Shown here: one piece after another, positions 9,361-17,227 of the stretch
Numbering within the stretch: the stretch's first letter is position 1
Layout of the letters: the number at the start of each line of letters is the position of its first letter
DNA from: CAUJGP01 sp964612425
Lineage (GTDB): Bacteria > Bdellovibrionota > Bdellovibrionia > Bdellovibrionales > Bdellovibrionaceae
Direction of reading: 5' to 3'
NCBI GenBank assembly: GCA_964612425.1
Contig: CAZTDX010000009.1
Span: 4,335 to 68,334 of the forward strand
DNA: 64,000 nucleotides
The notes under the pieces: generated by a model
Database searches by the model: none
Told to the model about the DNA's origin: nothing
The model's input: only the letters and a program-made list of their open reading frames with translations
Made by a program: the position numbers and the translations under genes

Positions 9361-9392
9361 ATAAAGGAGACAGTTATCATTGTCTCCTTTAT
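9361..9392 (-). terminator. Rho-independent terminator
   Basis: AAAGGAGACA pairs with TGTCTCCTTT around a six-to-eight-base loop. On the minus strand the stem is followed by ATTTTTTG. It lies just after the stop of the 614-residue secreted protein gene and probably ends its transcript. Confidence 0.8.
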
Positions 9393-9426
9393 TTAGATTT
9401 AATTGTTTCTATCAGAAATAAGTAGA

Positions 9427-11271
9427 TTACTTCATGCCGTCGCCTCGGTGAGTTTTACCGCATTCGCCACCAGGGCATGGTTCAGTTGTTGGTTGAGTGG
9501 TTGGTAAAGTTGTTGGATTTGGATCTGGACCAAACGGATGAGATTGGAAAATAACTTTCGTCTTGCGCTTGGGAAAAAACAACCCTGCGATCCCTAGGCC
9601 AATTCCAGCAAGAACTCCGACTCCAAGGATGCAGAGTATTGGATTTCTGTATCCATCAGAAGTGTCCGTGCAGGAAAAAGATTTATCTCCAGGTTTGGAA
9701 GCTAATTCTTTTTTATCCTTTTTTTGGCCAAATTGAACACACGCAATCTTTTTTCCATTTACTATGCAAGCATCTACGCATTTACCTTTTTCACTGTCCC
9801 AAATTGTATCAGGGTTTTCATTACATTTCAAATCACCTATGATATTTGCATGATCTTCACACTTACCATTTTCCCATTTTTTTTCCTTTTGTTCACAGGA
9901 TTCTTTGGTTTCGGTTACTTTATCTTCGTAGAGATCGTTCAAATGGGAAAGTCTTTTATAAATAGCTAAACAGGCATTTCTATTATGTTCATTTCTATCT
10001 GTTCCACTATTATCAACTTTATCGAATTTTTTTTGAAAAATTTTAGCTAATTCAGCATCAGGCGTTTCTCTTTTTCCAGCGATTTCTTTAAGTACATCTT
10101 TATCTGTTTGGTCATTTCTTAAACACGCTGCATTCCATTTTGATAAATAGGAATTCTTTATTAAGTCTTCAGTTTTGTTTTTTTCGTCTCTATTTAGTTT
10201 TTTATCTACGTTTTCAAAACATTTTTTTAATTCGTCACTACTTTTAATTGGTGCCTGACTTTCGCACACATCTATAGAAGTTTTTGTTGCGGGGACTAAT
10301 GGTGCACAGTAAGGATCTCCGCTTTCTTGCAAGCAATATAAGTTTGGATTACACGAAGTCATTCCTTGCCCGGTACATTTGTTATCGAGGTGAAGGCCGT
10401 AATCTTCTTTAAGTCCTTTAACAAATTCCTTTCCTTCAGGAGTATATTCTCCATCAGAAGTAGAATTAGCATCTTTCTCACCCATCTTTCCACAATTTCC
10501 GGTCTTAACATCGTAAACTCCTAGATAACCAGCGACGATACAATCATCTTGAGCTGATGTGAATTGTGCGAAATTTTGAGCTTCAGCAGTTGAAAACCCA
10601 AAGTCAATGCTAACGCTGGCTCCTTTTCTTTTTTCATCTTTAAATAAAACAGCACCTTGATATTTTTCCATATCTGTAACTAATTTGCGAATTTCAGTGA
10701 GATACTTTACTCCCCACTGAGGATCAGATTTAGAAATATCTCTCAGTTGTTGATAGGAAATTATTGGTCGGTTCATTGCATACTTGGGTAATCGATTATT
10801 TGACGGTTGGTGAGCTTTAGCAATGGAATCAAAAGCCTTAAAATCATTAGCTCTGAAAGTTTTTTTATTTGCAGTGAGATAAAGTCCTTTATCATCTCTG
10901 TGCATTTCAAAAGTTGTTCGTTTTTTATTTTCTGTTTCAAATGAAATAATCAGATATTTATTTTTGGATTTGTCGGTGCGAGTTTCGATATTTAAAGCGG
11001 GAATTTTTTCAGCTCTATTTTGTTCTACCCAGTAGGCAAGATCATTCATCATTTCTGGATCAAGGGTTTTTTGGGCTTTTTCAAACCATTCTGCGAGGGT
11101 TTGGGATTTCCCCATGCCTAGGCTGCTGAAATGCTTTTTAGTGGCGTTGATATCTGCCTTGGTGAGTGATGACTGTGGAGTGCCGGCGAAGCCGGATTGT
11201 ACAAACAAAATGGCACTTAAAAAAAGACACAAGCCGTTGCGCATTTTTAAACGTGAATGTAAACTCTTCAT
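9427..11271 (-). CDS. Large secreted cysteine-rich protein with C-terminal membrane anchor
   Basis: 614 residues, family not recognised. The N-terminus is a signal peptide (LCLFLSAILFVQSGFAG). The middle is Lys/Asp-rich with many paired cysteines, from about residue 240 on (CIVAGYLGVYDVKTGNCG, CTGQGMTSCNPNLYCLQ, CVDACIVNGKKIAC), suggesting a disulfide-bonded periplasmic or surface domain. A hydrophobic helix (CILGVGVLAGIGLGIAGLFF, about 555-575) precedes a Pro/Thr-rich tail. AAGGAGAG sits six bases before the ATG. It is monocistronic, with a terminator after it and a hairpin before it. Confidence 0.75.
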   Translation of the reverse strand: MKSLHSRLKMRNGLCLFLSAILFVQSGFAGTPQSSLTKADINATKKHFSSLGMGKSQTLAEWFEKAQKTLDPEMMNDLAYWVEQNRAEKIPALNIETRTDKSKNKYLIISFETENKKRTTFEMHRDDKGLYLTANKKTFRANDFKAFDSIAKAHQPSNNRLPKYAMNRPIISYQQLRDISKSDPQWGVKYLTEIRKLVTDMEKYQGAVLFKDEKRKGASVSIDFGFSTAEAQNFAQFTSAQDDCIVAGYLGVYDVKTGNCGKMGEKDANSTSDGEYTPEGKEFVKGLKEDYGLHLDNKCTGQGMTSCNPNLYCLQESGDPYCAPLVPATKTSIDVCESQAPIKSSDELKKCFENVDKKLNRDEKNKTEDLIKNSYLSKWNAACLRNDQTDKDVLKEIAGKRETPDAELAKIFQKKFDKVDNSGTDRNEHNRNACLAIYKRLSHLNDLYEDKVTETKESCEQKEKKWENGKCEDHANIIGDLKCNENPDTIWDSEKGKCVDACIVNGKKIACVQFGQKKDKKELASKPGDKSFSCTDTSDGYRNPILCILGVGVLAGIGLGIAGLFFPKRKTKVIFQSHPFGPDPNPTTLPTTQPTTEPCPGGECGKTHRGDGMK

Positions 11272-11292
11272 CCCAAACTCTCCTTGTAGGGG

Positions 11293-11316
11293 ATGCTATT
11301 TAAATAGAAATAGCAT
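11293..11316. promoter_or_regulatory. 9-bp inverted repeat upstream of secreted-protein gene
   Basis: ATGCTATTT and AAATAGCAT form a perfect stem with a six-base loop. It lies immediately upstream of the Shine-Dalgarno of the 614-residue protein gene, so it could be an operator or a 5'-UTR hairpin. Confidence 0.4.
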
Positions 11317-11346
11317 ACTCCCTTAAGTTTAGGAGATAACTAGTTT

Positions 11347-11386
11347 AAAAAGCTAGCTTTTTGATAAAAACTAGCCGTAGCGAAGA
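11347..11386 (-). terminator. Candidate terminator region after pckG
   Basis: Just beyond the pckG stop are a TAGCGA/TCGCTA stem (four-base loop) and a 16-base perfect palindrome of A5, GCTAGC and T5. The palindrome reads as a stem with a T-run on either strand. This would end the pckG transcript, but the exact hairpin used is unclear. Confidence 0.45.
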
Positions 11387-11390
11387 GTCG

Positions 11391-13247
11391 CTAAATTCCT
11401 TTATCCATGAAGACATTAGAATTGTTGAGCTGACTAGGAGCAAAACTTTGTTTTAAGTGGGAGCGAATCTCATTGAAAATAGGAGGTGATTTATCTCCGA
11501 GGCTTTGGAAGAATTCCTCTTGGAGTAAAATCTCGTTTGTCCAATCTTGAGCGGGTAAATGAACCAGGCTTTGGTAGGACACTTTAGAAAAATCGAGTCC
11601 ATCCCAGAGTAGATCAGTGTAGCGCGGGACTAGACCAATGGGAGTTTCCATGCCGCTTCCATGACCTTCCACTCGTTGAAACATCCAGTGCAAGACACGC
11701 ATGTTTTCACTAAATCCAGGCCAGATAAATTTTCCATTTTCTTTTCGAAACCAATTCACACCAAAAAACTTTGGTGCTTTTTTCAGTTGTGAACCAAAAT
11801 GAAGCCAATGTTTGAAATAATCTCCCATATGGTATCCGCAAAAAGGAAGCATGGCCATTGGATCACGACGGACGACACCGACGGCTCCAGTGGCTGCCGC
11901 TGTTGTTTCTGAAGACGTGCTTGCCCCAATGTACACGCCACGTTCCCAGCTGGGAGCCTCATAAACTAGAGGAATAGTTGTGGCTCTGCGACCTCCAAAA
12001 ATAAAGGCGGAAATTGGTACGCCAGCAGGATTATTCCAGTCCGCATCCATCGAAGGACATTGTGTTGTAGATACTGTAAATCGAGCGTTGGGGTGAGCTG
12101 CCTTTCGGCCACACTCCGGAGTCCAATCCTGTCCTTGCCAGTCAATTAAATGTTTTGGAGGAGTTTCAGTCATACCTTCCCACCAAACATCGCCATCATC
12201 TGTGAGAGCGCAATTAGTGAAAATCGTATTTTTTGCAATGGTCTTCATGGCATTAGGATTAGTTTTTGTCGAGGTTCCTGGTGCTACACCAAAGTAACCA
12301 GCCTCTGGATTGATGGCATGGAGTTCTCCGTTTGAGTTAGGGTGAATCCAAGCAATATCGTCACCTAAGGTCGTTACCTTCCATCCATCAAAAGCCTTAG
12401 GCGGAATCAACATTGAAAAATTTGTTTTACCACAGGCACTCGGAAATCCAGCGGCGAAATAATGCTTGCGACCTTCTGGATTTTCAACACCCATAATGAG
12501 CATGTGCTCAGCAAGCCAATTTTGTTTTTGACCCATGTGTGAGGCAATTCGAAGAGAAAAACATTTCTTTCCTAAGAGCGCATTGCCACCATATCCGGAA
12601 CCAAAAGACCAAATCAATTGCTCTTCGGGAAAGTGCACAATGTACTTTTGGTCTTTATTGCAAGGCCAAGCAACATCGGCGTCTCCTGGAGCAAGGGGAG
12701 CACCAATAGAGTGGAGGCATTTAACAAAGGATTTTCCTTCCATTTGTCGAAGAGCAGGAAGTCCCATGCGAGTCATAATTTTCATGCTGATCGCAACATA
12801 AGGGGAGTCGGTGATTTCGATTCCGTACTGGGCAAGCGGTGAGCCTAAGGGGCCCATGCAAAAAGGGACCACAAAAAGAGTGCGCCCCTTCATAGAACCT
12901 TTATAAAGTGTTGTGAGAGTTTTTTTCATTTCCTCTGGGGCCATCCAATTGTTGGTGGGGCCTGCATCAGAGGAGTTTTTGCTACAAATAAAAGTGCGAT
13001 CTTCAACGCGTGCGACATCGGAAGGGTCAGAGAGTGCGAGAAAACTATTCGGGCGTTTTTCGGGATTTAATTTTTTGAGAGTCCCAGTTTGTACCAGCAT
13101 TTCACAAATCTGTTGGTATTCCTCATCGGAACCATTGCACCAGTAGATCGACTGGGGCTCGCAGAGTGCGGCGATTTCATTAATCCATGCGTTGATTGAT
13201 GGATCGTTACTTTGTAAATAGGAAGACGAAAGCGAATTCATTGACAT
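11391..13247 (-). CDS. pckG: Phosphoenolpyruvate carboxykinase (GTP)
   Basis: Converts oxaloacetate plus GTP to PEP, the entry to gluconeogenesis, in the cytoplasm. The GTP-type family is clear from FPSACGKTNFSML (kinase-1a loop with the reactive Cys), the metal-binding GDDIAWIHP, and NWFRKENGKFIWPGF. About 618 residues is the usual length. The frame extends seven codons upstream to a TTG, but the GGAGG for the ATG at 13247 lies within that extension, so the ATG is preferred. It is transcribed alone between two non-coding gaps. It suggests growth on amino acids or organic acids. Confidence 0.97.
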   Translation of the reverse strand: MSMNSLSSSYLQSNDPSINAWINEIAALCEPQSIYWCNGSDEEYQQICEMLVQTGTLKKLNPEKRPNSFLALSDPSDVARVEDRTFICSKNSSDAGPTNNWMAPEEMKKTLTTLYKGSMKGRTLFVVPFCMGPLGSPLAQYGIEITDSPYVAISMKIMTRMGLPALRQMEGKSFVKCLHSIGAPLAPGDADVAWPCNKDQKYIVHFPEEQLIWSFGSGYGGNALLGKKCFSLRIASHMGQKQNWLAEHMLIMGVENPEGRKHYFAAGFPSACGKTNFSMLIPPKAFDGWKVTTLGDDIAWIHPNSNGELHAINPEAGYFGVAPGTSTKTNPNAMKTIAKNTIFTNCALTDDGDVWWEGMTETPPKHLIDWQGQDWTPECGRKAAHPNARFTVSTTQCPSMDADWNNPAGVPISAFIFGGRRATTIPLVYEAPSWERGVYIGASTSSETTAAATGAVGVVRRDPMAMLPFCGYHMGDYFKHWLHFGSQLKKAPKFFGVNWFRKENGKFIWPGFSENMRVLHWMFQRVEGHGSGMETPIGLVPRYTDLLWDGLDFSKVSYQSLVHLPAQDWTNEILLQEEFFQSLGDKSPPIFNEIRSHLKQSFAPSQLNNSNVFMDKGI

Positions 13248-13415
13248 GAGCCCAATCCCTCCAGGCAAAACGGTGATGTTTTAATAGTTTATTAGAACGA
13301 AACTATAGGATTTAAACTTTGGCTAGTCATTTTATTAAAATTTATTGCTAAAAGTCATTTTTACAAAATATTGAGTTGCTAGATTTTATTGCTTCATATT
13401 TTTGGCGCTTAAAAA

Positions 13416-14060
13416 CTAGACAATTTTGTTAATTAAAAAAATTCCATCGCGAATCGGCAACATGGTTTTATGCAAATCCGATCTTTGATGAATCATTTCA
13501 TTAAATTTTTTAAGTGCTTTTGTGCTGGGTTCGTTTTGAATTTCCTCATCGGGCAAGAGGACGCGTCCACTCCAAAGAACGTTATCGACAATGACCAGGC
13601 CGTTGGGTGAAAGTTTTGATTCCACTAAATTAAAATAATTTAAATAGTTCTCTTTATCAGCATCGATAAAAACGATATCAAAGGGGCCTTGAAGTTTTGG
13701 AATAATTTCAAGGCCTGGCCCTTGATGAAAATGAATTTTATTGAGTTGTTTGGCCTCTTTCCAAAATTGTTCTGTATGGGGTCTCTTTTCAATATCGATG
13801 GTGTGGAGTTCTCCATCGGCGGGCAAGTGCTCAGCCATGGCCAGTGCTGAGTAACCTGTAAATGTGCCAATTTCCAAAATGCGGCGTGCGCGCGTGCTCC
13901 GAATGAGATTACCAAAAAAAGATGCTTCCAGCTTGCCTATAAGCATTTGGCTCATAGCTTCAGTGCTGCGTGTGTGCTTTTCAAGCGAACTGCAAATGGT
14001 GCTGGGGTTAGAGGATAGATTGGTCGCGTAAGTTTCAATTTTTGTGTCTGTGAAATTCAT
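13416..14060 (-). CDS. Class I SAM-dependent O-methyltransferase
   Basis: A 214-residue member of the caffeoyl-CoA/catechol-type O-methyltransferase family (Methyltransf_3). It has the SAM-binding motif ILEIGTFTGYSALAMAEHLP (about 61-80), the acidic HTIDIE strand, the metal-ligand segment FIDADKENYLNYF and VIVDNVLWSGRV. The substrate is unknown; bacterial members methylate small catechols or similar hydroxyls. It is on its own, with 366 bp of non-coding DNA upstream. Confidence 0.9.
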   Translation of the reverse strand: MNFTDTKIETYATNLSSNPSTICSSLEKHTRSTEAMSQMLIGKLEASFFGNLIRSTRARRILEIGTFTGYSALAMAEHLPADGELHTIDIEKRPHTEQFWKEAKQLNKIHFHQGPGLEIIPKLQGPFDIVFIDADKENYLNYFNLVESKLSPNGLVIVDNVLWSGRVLLPDEEIQNEPSTKALKKFNEMIHQRSDLHKTMLPIRDGIFLINKIV

Positions 14061-14426
14061 AACTTTACTCCTATAAAGAAAACTCTAATCGGGCCTCACT
14101 TTTCACTTATACAGAATTTAAGAGTATAAGTAAAATCACATTTGCCTATTGCCACCATAGGATGGATTTTGATGGTAAATAGTATGACTACAAAACATTC
14201 ACGCACTCAAAATTCCCGTTTAAATTCCTGAATGCTTGCAATCAATGGCGCAAATAGAGTTTATCAAACTCTATTTGCGCCATTGCAGAGCTTTAATTTG
14301 CCTGAAATACATCCTAAGATGTGATTCTTCTATGATGAAGCTAAATATTATTGATTTAATAAATATATCTCTTAGACTGAAATAGTATTTTTGATTGATT
14401 TTAATGATATTTCAAGGAATTTAGAA
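14061..14426. other. Intergenic region with perfect hairpin
   Basis: 366 bp between the divergent O-methyltransferase and metalloprotease genes. Apart from the 20-bp perfect inverted repeat at 14243-14285, I see only AT-rich sequence and no gene. Confidence 0.6.
14243..14285. repeat. Perfect 20-bp inverted repeat with 3-base loop
   Basis: The arms 14243-14262 and 14266-14285 are exact reverse complements (CAATGGCGCAAATAGAGTTT on the left) around the loop ATC. No T-tract follows on either strand, so it is not a standard terminator. It sits in a divergent intergenic region and may be a strong operator, a structured 5' leader or a remnant of a mobile element. Confidence 0.8.
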
Positions 14427-14453
14427 ATGAAAAAGAGTTATTACATAGTAATA

Positions 14454-14477
14454 ATTACCTATTACCTATTACCTATT
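14454..14477 (+). repeat. Heptanucleotide tandem repeat (ATTACCT)3
   Basis: Three exact ATTACCT units followed by ATT. The tract lies between an ATG at 14427 and the body of the metalloprotease gene. A change of one unit shifts the frame by one base, which would join or separate the signal peptide start and the gene body. Confidence 0.85.
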
Positions 14478-14526
14478 TTCTTTCAATGCCTATGCTGCGA
14501 CAAAAGACGATAGTATTTGCTTTGAT

Positions 14527-15888
14527 TTGTATACACCCACTTGTGCTCCAGGTGAGTTTTATGATCCGACAGGAAAATCTAGAACTCAGAATACAAAAGT
14601 ATTTGAGCGAACAGATTTTGAATCTAAGATAAACTTAAGTATTGCAACTGAGGTCAATAAAACATTTGATGACAAGAAAAATAATGATTTTCTAGAGGTC
14701 GCAGTCGAAGCTTTTGGATACAGAGGTTATGATGCTTGCAGTGACATTGTGTCATTAATTTGCAAGGAATTAGTTTCAAAAGCAATGGTACAACAACTTA
14801 GGAGAGAAATTTTTTATTTAGATTCAAGCGAGAAAAGTAAAAGACAAATGAACGATTTAACATCAATAGCTTATTTGTCAGAACACCTAGAAATGCAAAA
14901 TTTAAGAAACAAACTTCAATTCGAGGCAGATCGCTATTTAAATAAAAATGGAATCATGAAAAAGATTAAAGATGAGATTTTTGAAAATACCAAATCATTA
15001 ACCATTGAATGGCTCAATGAAGTGTTGCCCTCTGGAAAAGTTAAGGATGATATTATTTTTAAAATTTCTAAAGTTAGATTTTCTGGATTTGATTGTACCA
15101 ATGGCAAGATAGATGTTCCTCGGGATATAGAACCAAATGGAGAGTATAATAGCTTATCTAATAGTTTGAAGTTTTGTAAAGGTTCACTTCATTATACAGA
15201 TAGTATATTTGCTATTGTTAGGACACTTGCCCATGAATTGGGTCATGCAATTGATCCTTGCTTAATTCAATTTTATTTTAGTAACCGTAAATTTACTTAT
15301 GCTGGGTCCAATCAAATAGAAATGGAAAGTGAATTTCCATTTTCAGGTATAATACCTTGTTTAAGAGATAAAAAGTCAGTTGAAGCGAAGAGATTTGATC
15401 CTGCTAACTCACTGTCTAGCGGAGTTCATCCAAATCCAATGGGAGGAACAGGATTCGGTTCTTTTAGTCCTGATCCGGTACCCAATAAAATACCTACTCA
15501 AAAATTTGATTTTTGTAAGAAGCAAAACGAAAATGGCAGTATTGTTGGTGATCAAGTTAACGAGGCGTTTTGCGACTGGCTTGCTTCAGAGATTTTGCCG
15601 CGCTACATTGAGAAATATCACCACGATATAACTACACCTACTCAATTTAGAGCGGGATATCTTAACGTATTCAGAACCTTTTGCTACCCCGATTATTCGA
15701 ATGAAAAGGTGGGGTTTCGAGTGCACCCGAGTATTAATAAAAGAGCCAATTCAATTTTACTAGCTAATCCAAAAGTTAGAGAACAAATGGGTTGTTCAAA
15801 AGATTTACCAGGGACAATTTATTGTGACCCCAAAAAAATTAAAGAAGTTCATGGAAATAGTGTTGAAGTCAAAGGAGGACAACAATGA
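14527..15888 (+). CDS. Secreted HExxH zinc metalloprotease, start out of frame (possibly phase-OFF)
   Basis: The intact frame gives a 453-residue protein from a poor TTG at 14527. It has a zinc-protease HELGH (H236, E237, H240) and a likely third ligand in NEAFCDW (E346), plus many cysteines, as in periplasmic or extracellular gluzincin-like enzymes; the family is otherwise unrecognised. Reading upstream in frame gives FNAYAATKDD, an AxA signal-cleavage site with no start codon. The ATG at 14427 encodes MKKSYYIVIITYY but is one base out of frame across the heptamer tract. Removing one repeat unit joins them into a complete signal peptide. So the gene is either switched off by repeat length or recently broken. 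It overlaps the next gene by four bases. Confidence 0.7.
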   Translation: MYTPTCAPGEFYDPTGKSRTQNTKVFERTDFESKINLSIATEVNKTFDDKKNNDFLEVAVEAFGYRGYDACSDIVSLICKELVSKAMVQQLRREIFYLDSSEKSKRQMNDLTSIAYLSEHLEMQNLRNKLQFEADRYLNKNGIMKKIKDEIFENTKSLTIEWLNEVLPSGKVKDDIIFKISKVRFSGFDCTNGKIDVPRDIEPNGEYNSLSNSLKFCKGSLHYTDSIFAIVRTLAHELGHAIDPCLIQFYFSNRKFTYAGSNQIEMESEFPFSGIIPCLRDKKSVEAKRFDPANSLSSGVHPNPMGGTGFGSFSPDPVPNKIPTQKFDFCKKQNENGSIVGDQVNEAFCDWLASEILPRYIEKYHHDITTPTQFRAGYLNVFRTFCYPDYSNEKVGFRVHPSINKRANSILLANPKVREQMGCSKDLPGTIYCDPKKIKEVHGNSVEVKGGQQ

Positions 15889-16316
15889 AACCTAGTAGCT
15901 CAATACTTTTTTTATTAATTTGTTTATACACTGAGTTGGTTTTTTGTAAAATAGCTACAAAAGAAACAAAACAAATTGTGGAAAAAATGACTTTAACTAT
16001 TAGTTACCCAGAAAAAGTAAGCCATTTTCAATTTATAAAAAGCCATAAAAAGGAAAATGAGCTTAATTTAATTATTAATGAACAAAAAGTCGGCGATCGA
16101 AAACTATCAAAAAAGGATTTGCTTTGGCTTGAGAACAGGTTAGCAAGCTTTAACTATGACTCAAGAGTCCCAAATTTAAAGTGTGAGCTGGGAGAAGTAA
16201 CATTGTTTGTAAAATACCCATCAAATGAAAAGAGAGTTAAAAGATGTATAGGTGCAAAAGATAATACAACGACAAAGCTTCTAACTCTTACGAAAACTCT
16301 GAGAACTTTTTTATAA
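15885..16316 (+). CDS. Small secreted protein, partner of the metalloprotease gene
   Basis: 143 residues with a signal peptide (ILFLLICLYTELVFC) and a basic mature part containing two cysteines, C101 in NLKCELGEV and C123 in VKRCIGAK. The family is not recognised. Its ATG overlaps the metalloprotease stop, and AAAGGAGG lies just upstream, so the pair are co-translated. An inhibitor, chaperone or co-factor of the protease is possible but is only inferred from the coupling. The 3' end converges on tpiA after 10 bp. Confidence 0.7.
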   Translation: MKPSSSILFLLICLYTELVFCKIATKETKQIVEKMTLTISYPEKVSHFQFIKSHKKENELNLIINEQKVGDRKLSKKDLLWLENRLASFNYDSRVPNLKCELGEVTLFVKYPSNEKRVKRCIGAKDNTTTKLLTLTKTLRTFL

Positions 16317-16326
16317 TTGTTTTTAA

Positions 16327-17061
16327 CTAACTTAAACAAATTTTACTGAATGTGTGAGGATCGAGAGAGGCACCGCCGACCAAGAAGCCGCCCACTTCGG
16401 GGATTTTAAGGAGTTCCGCTGCGTTTTCTGGCTTGACGCTCCCACCGTAGAGAATGGGAACAGAGGAAGAACCACCTTTTGCCAAAATCATTTTTCTGAT
16501 TTGTGCGTGGGTTTCATTGACTTGGGCAGGAGTTGCCACCTTTCCTGTACCAATGGCCCAAACGGGTTCGTAGGCCACAATCCATTTTTTAGAAATATCA
16601 ATGGCATTTATAAAAGAGTTGAGTTGAGTGGCACAAACAGTTTCTGTTTGGTGATTCTCCCGCTCTTCCAGAGATTCTCCTATACAAATCATAGGTGTGA
16701 GGCCCAGGGATTGTACGAGCTTACCTTTTTGAGCGATGAATTCATTGGACTCTTTAAAAATTTGGCGGCGTTCACTGTGTCCAAGCAAAATGGAGTGTGC
16801 CCCAAGGGATTTTACCACGGGAGCGGAAATCTCTCCGGTAAAAGCACCTGATGGCTCAGAAAAACAATTCTGGGAACCAAATTGAATGGCAGTTTCTTTA
16901 AGAGCATTAGCTGCTGCTTCTAAGTTTGTTGCGGGAACAAAAAGCATGATTTGCTGCTGCAATTCTTTCGGGATCAAGGGAACAAACTCGCTGATAAAAG
17001 AGCGAGTCTCTTGAGGACCTTTGTTGAGCTTCCAATTTGCAGCGAATACTTTTTGTAACAT
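16327..17061 (-). CDS. tpiA: Triose-phosphate isomerase
   Basis: Interconverts dihydroxyacetone phosphate and glyceraldehyde 3-phosphate in glycolysis and gluconeogenesis. The TIM-barrel signatures are all present: AANWKLNKG near the N-terminus (catalytic Lys), GHSERR (catalytic His), AYEPVWAIGTGKVATP (catalytic Glu and loop 6) and YGGSVKPENA. The length of 244 residues is normal. It follows gap and pgk on the same strand but is separated from pgk by a 126-bp hairpin repeat that may modulate read-through. Confidence 0.98.
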   Translation of the reverse strand: MLQKVFAANWKLNKGPQETRSFISEFVPLIPKELQQQIMLFVPATNLEAAANALKETAIQFGSQNCFSEPSGAFTGEISAPVVKSLGAHSILLGHSERRQIFKESNEFIAQKGKLVQSLGLTPMICIGESLEERENHQTETVCATQLNSFINAIDISKKWIVAYEPVWAIGTGKVATPAQVNETHAQIRKMILAKGGSSSVPILYGGSVKPENAAELLKIPEVGGFLVGGASLDPHTFSKICLS

Positions 17062-17100
17062 AATTATTTTACCTATAAAAATTATTTTTATTTATTTTCA

Positions 17101-17226
17101 TGGTTTTGCTGCAAAAGAGCCTAATTCGAGGCGGAAAAGTTTTAAATCGAACGAGGCGTAGTTCCCCTACGTTGAGTGAGATTTAAACTTTTTCAACGAT
17201 GAAGTAGGTCTTTTTCAGCAAAACCA
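17101..17226. repeat. Dispersed ~125-bp hairpin repeat, copy A
   Basis: An imperfect palindrome occupying the pgk-tpiA gap. The termini TGGTTTTGCT and AGCAAAACCA pair exactly. Inner segments (around GAGATTTAAACTTTTTC against GAAAAGTTTTAAATC) and CTACG/CGTAG close on a short loop near 17163. A second copy in inverted orientation lies at 28527-28651, with about 17 differences. Three of the differences per terminal arm are compensatory, so base pairing has been kept. It carries no ORF and lies inside an operon, so it would be transcribed. Confidence 0.9.
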
Positions 17227-17227
17227 T

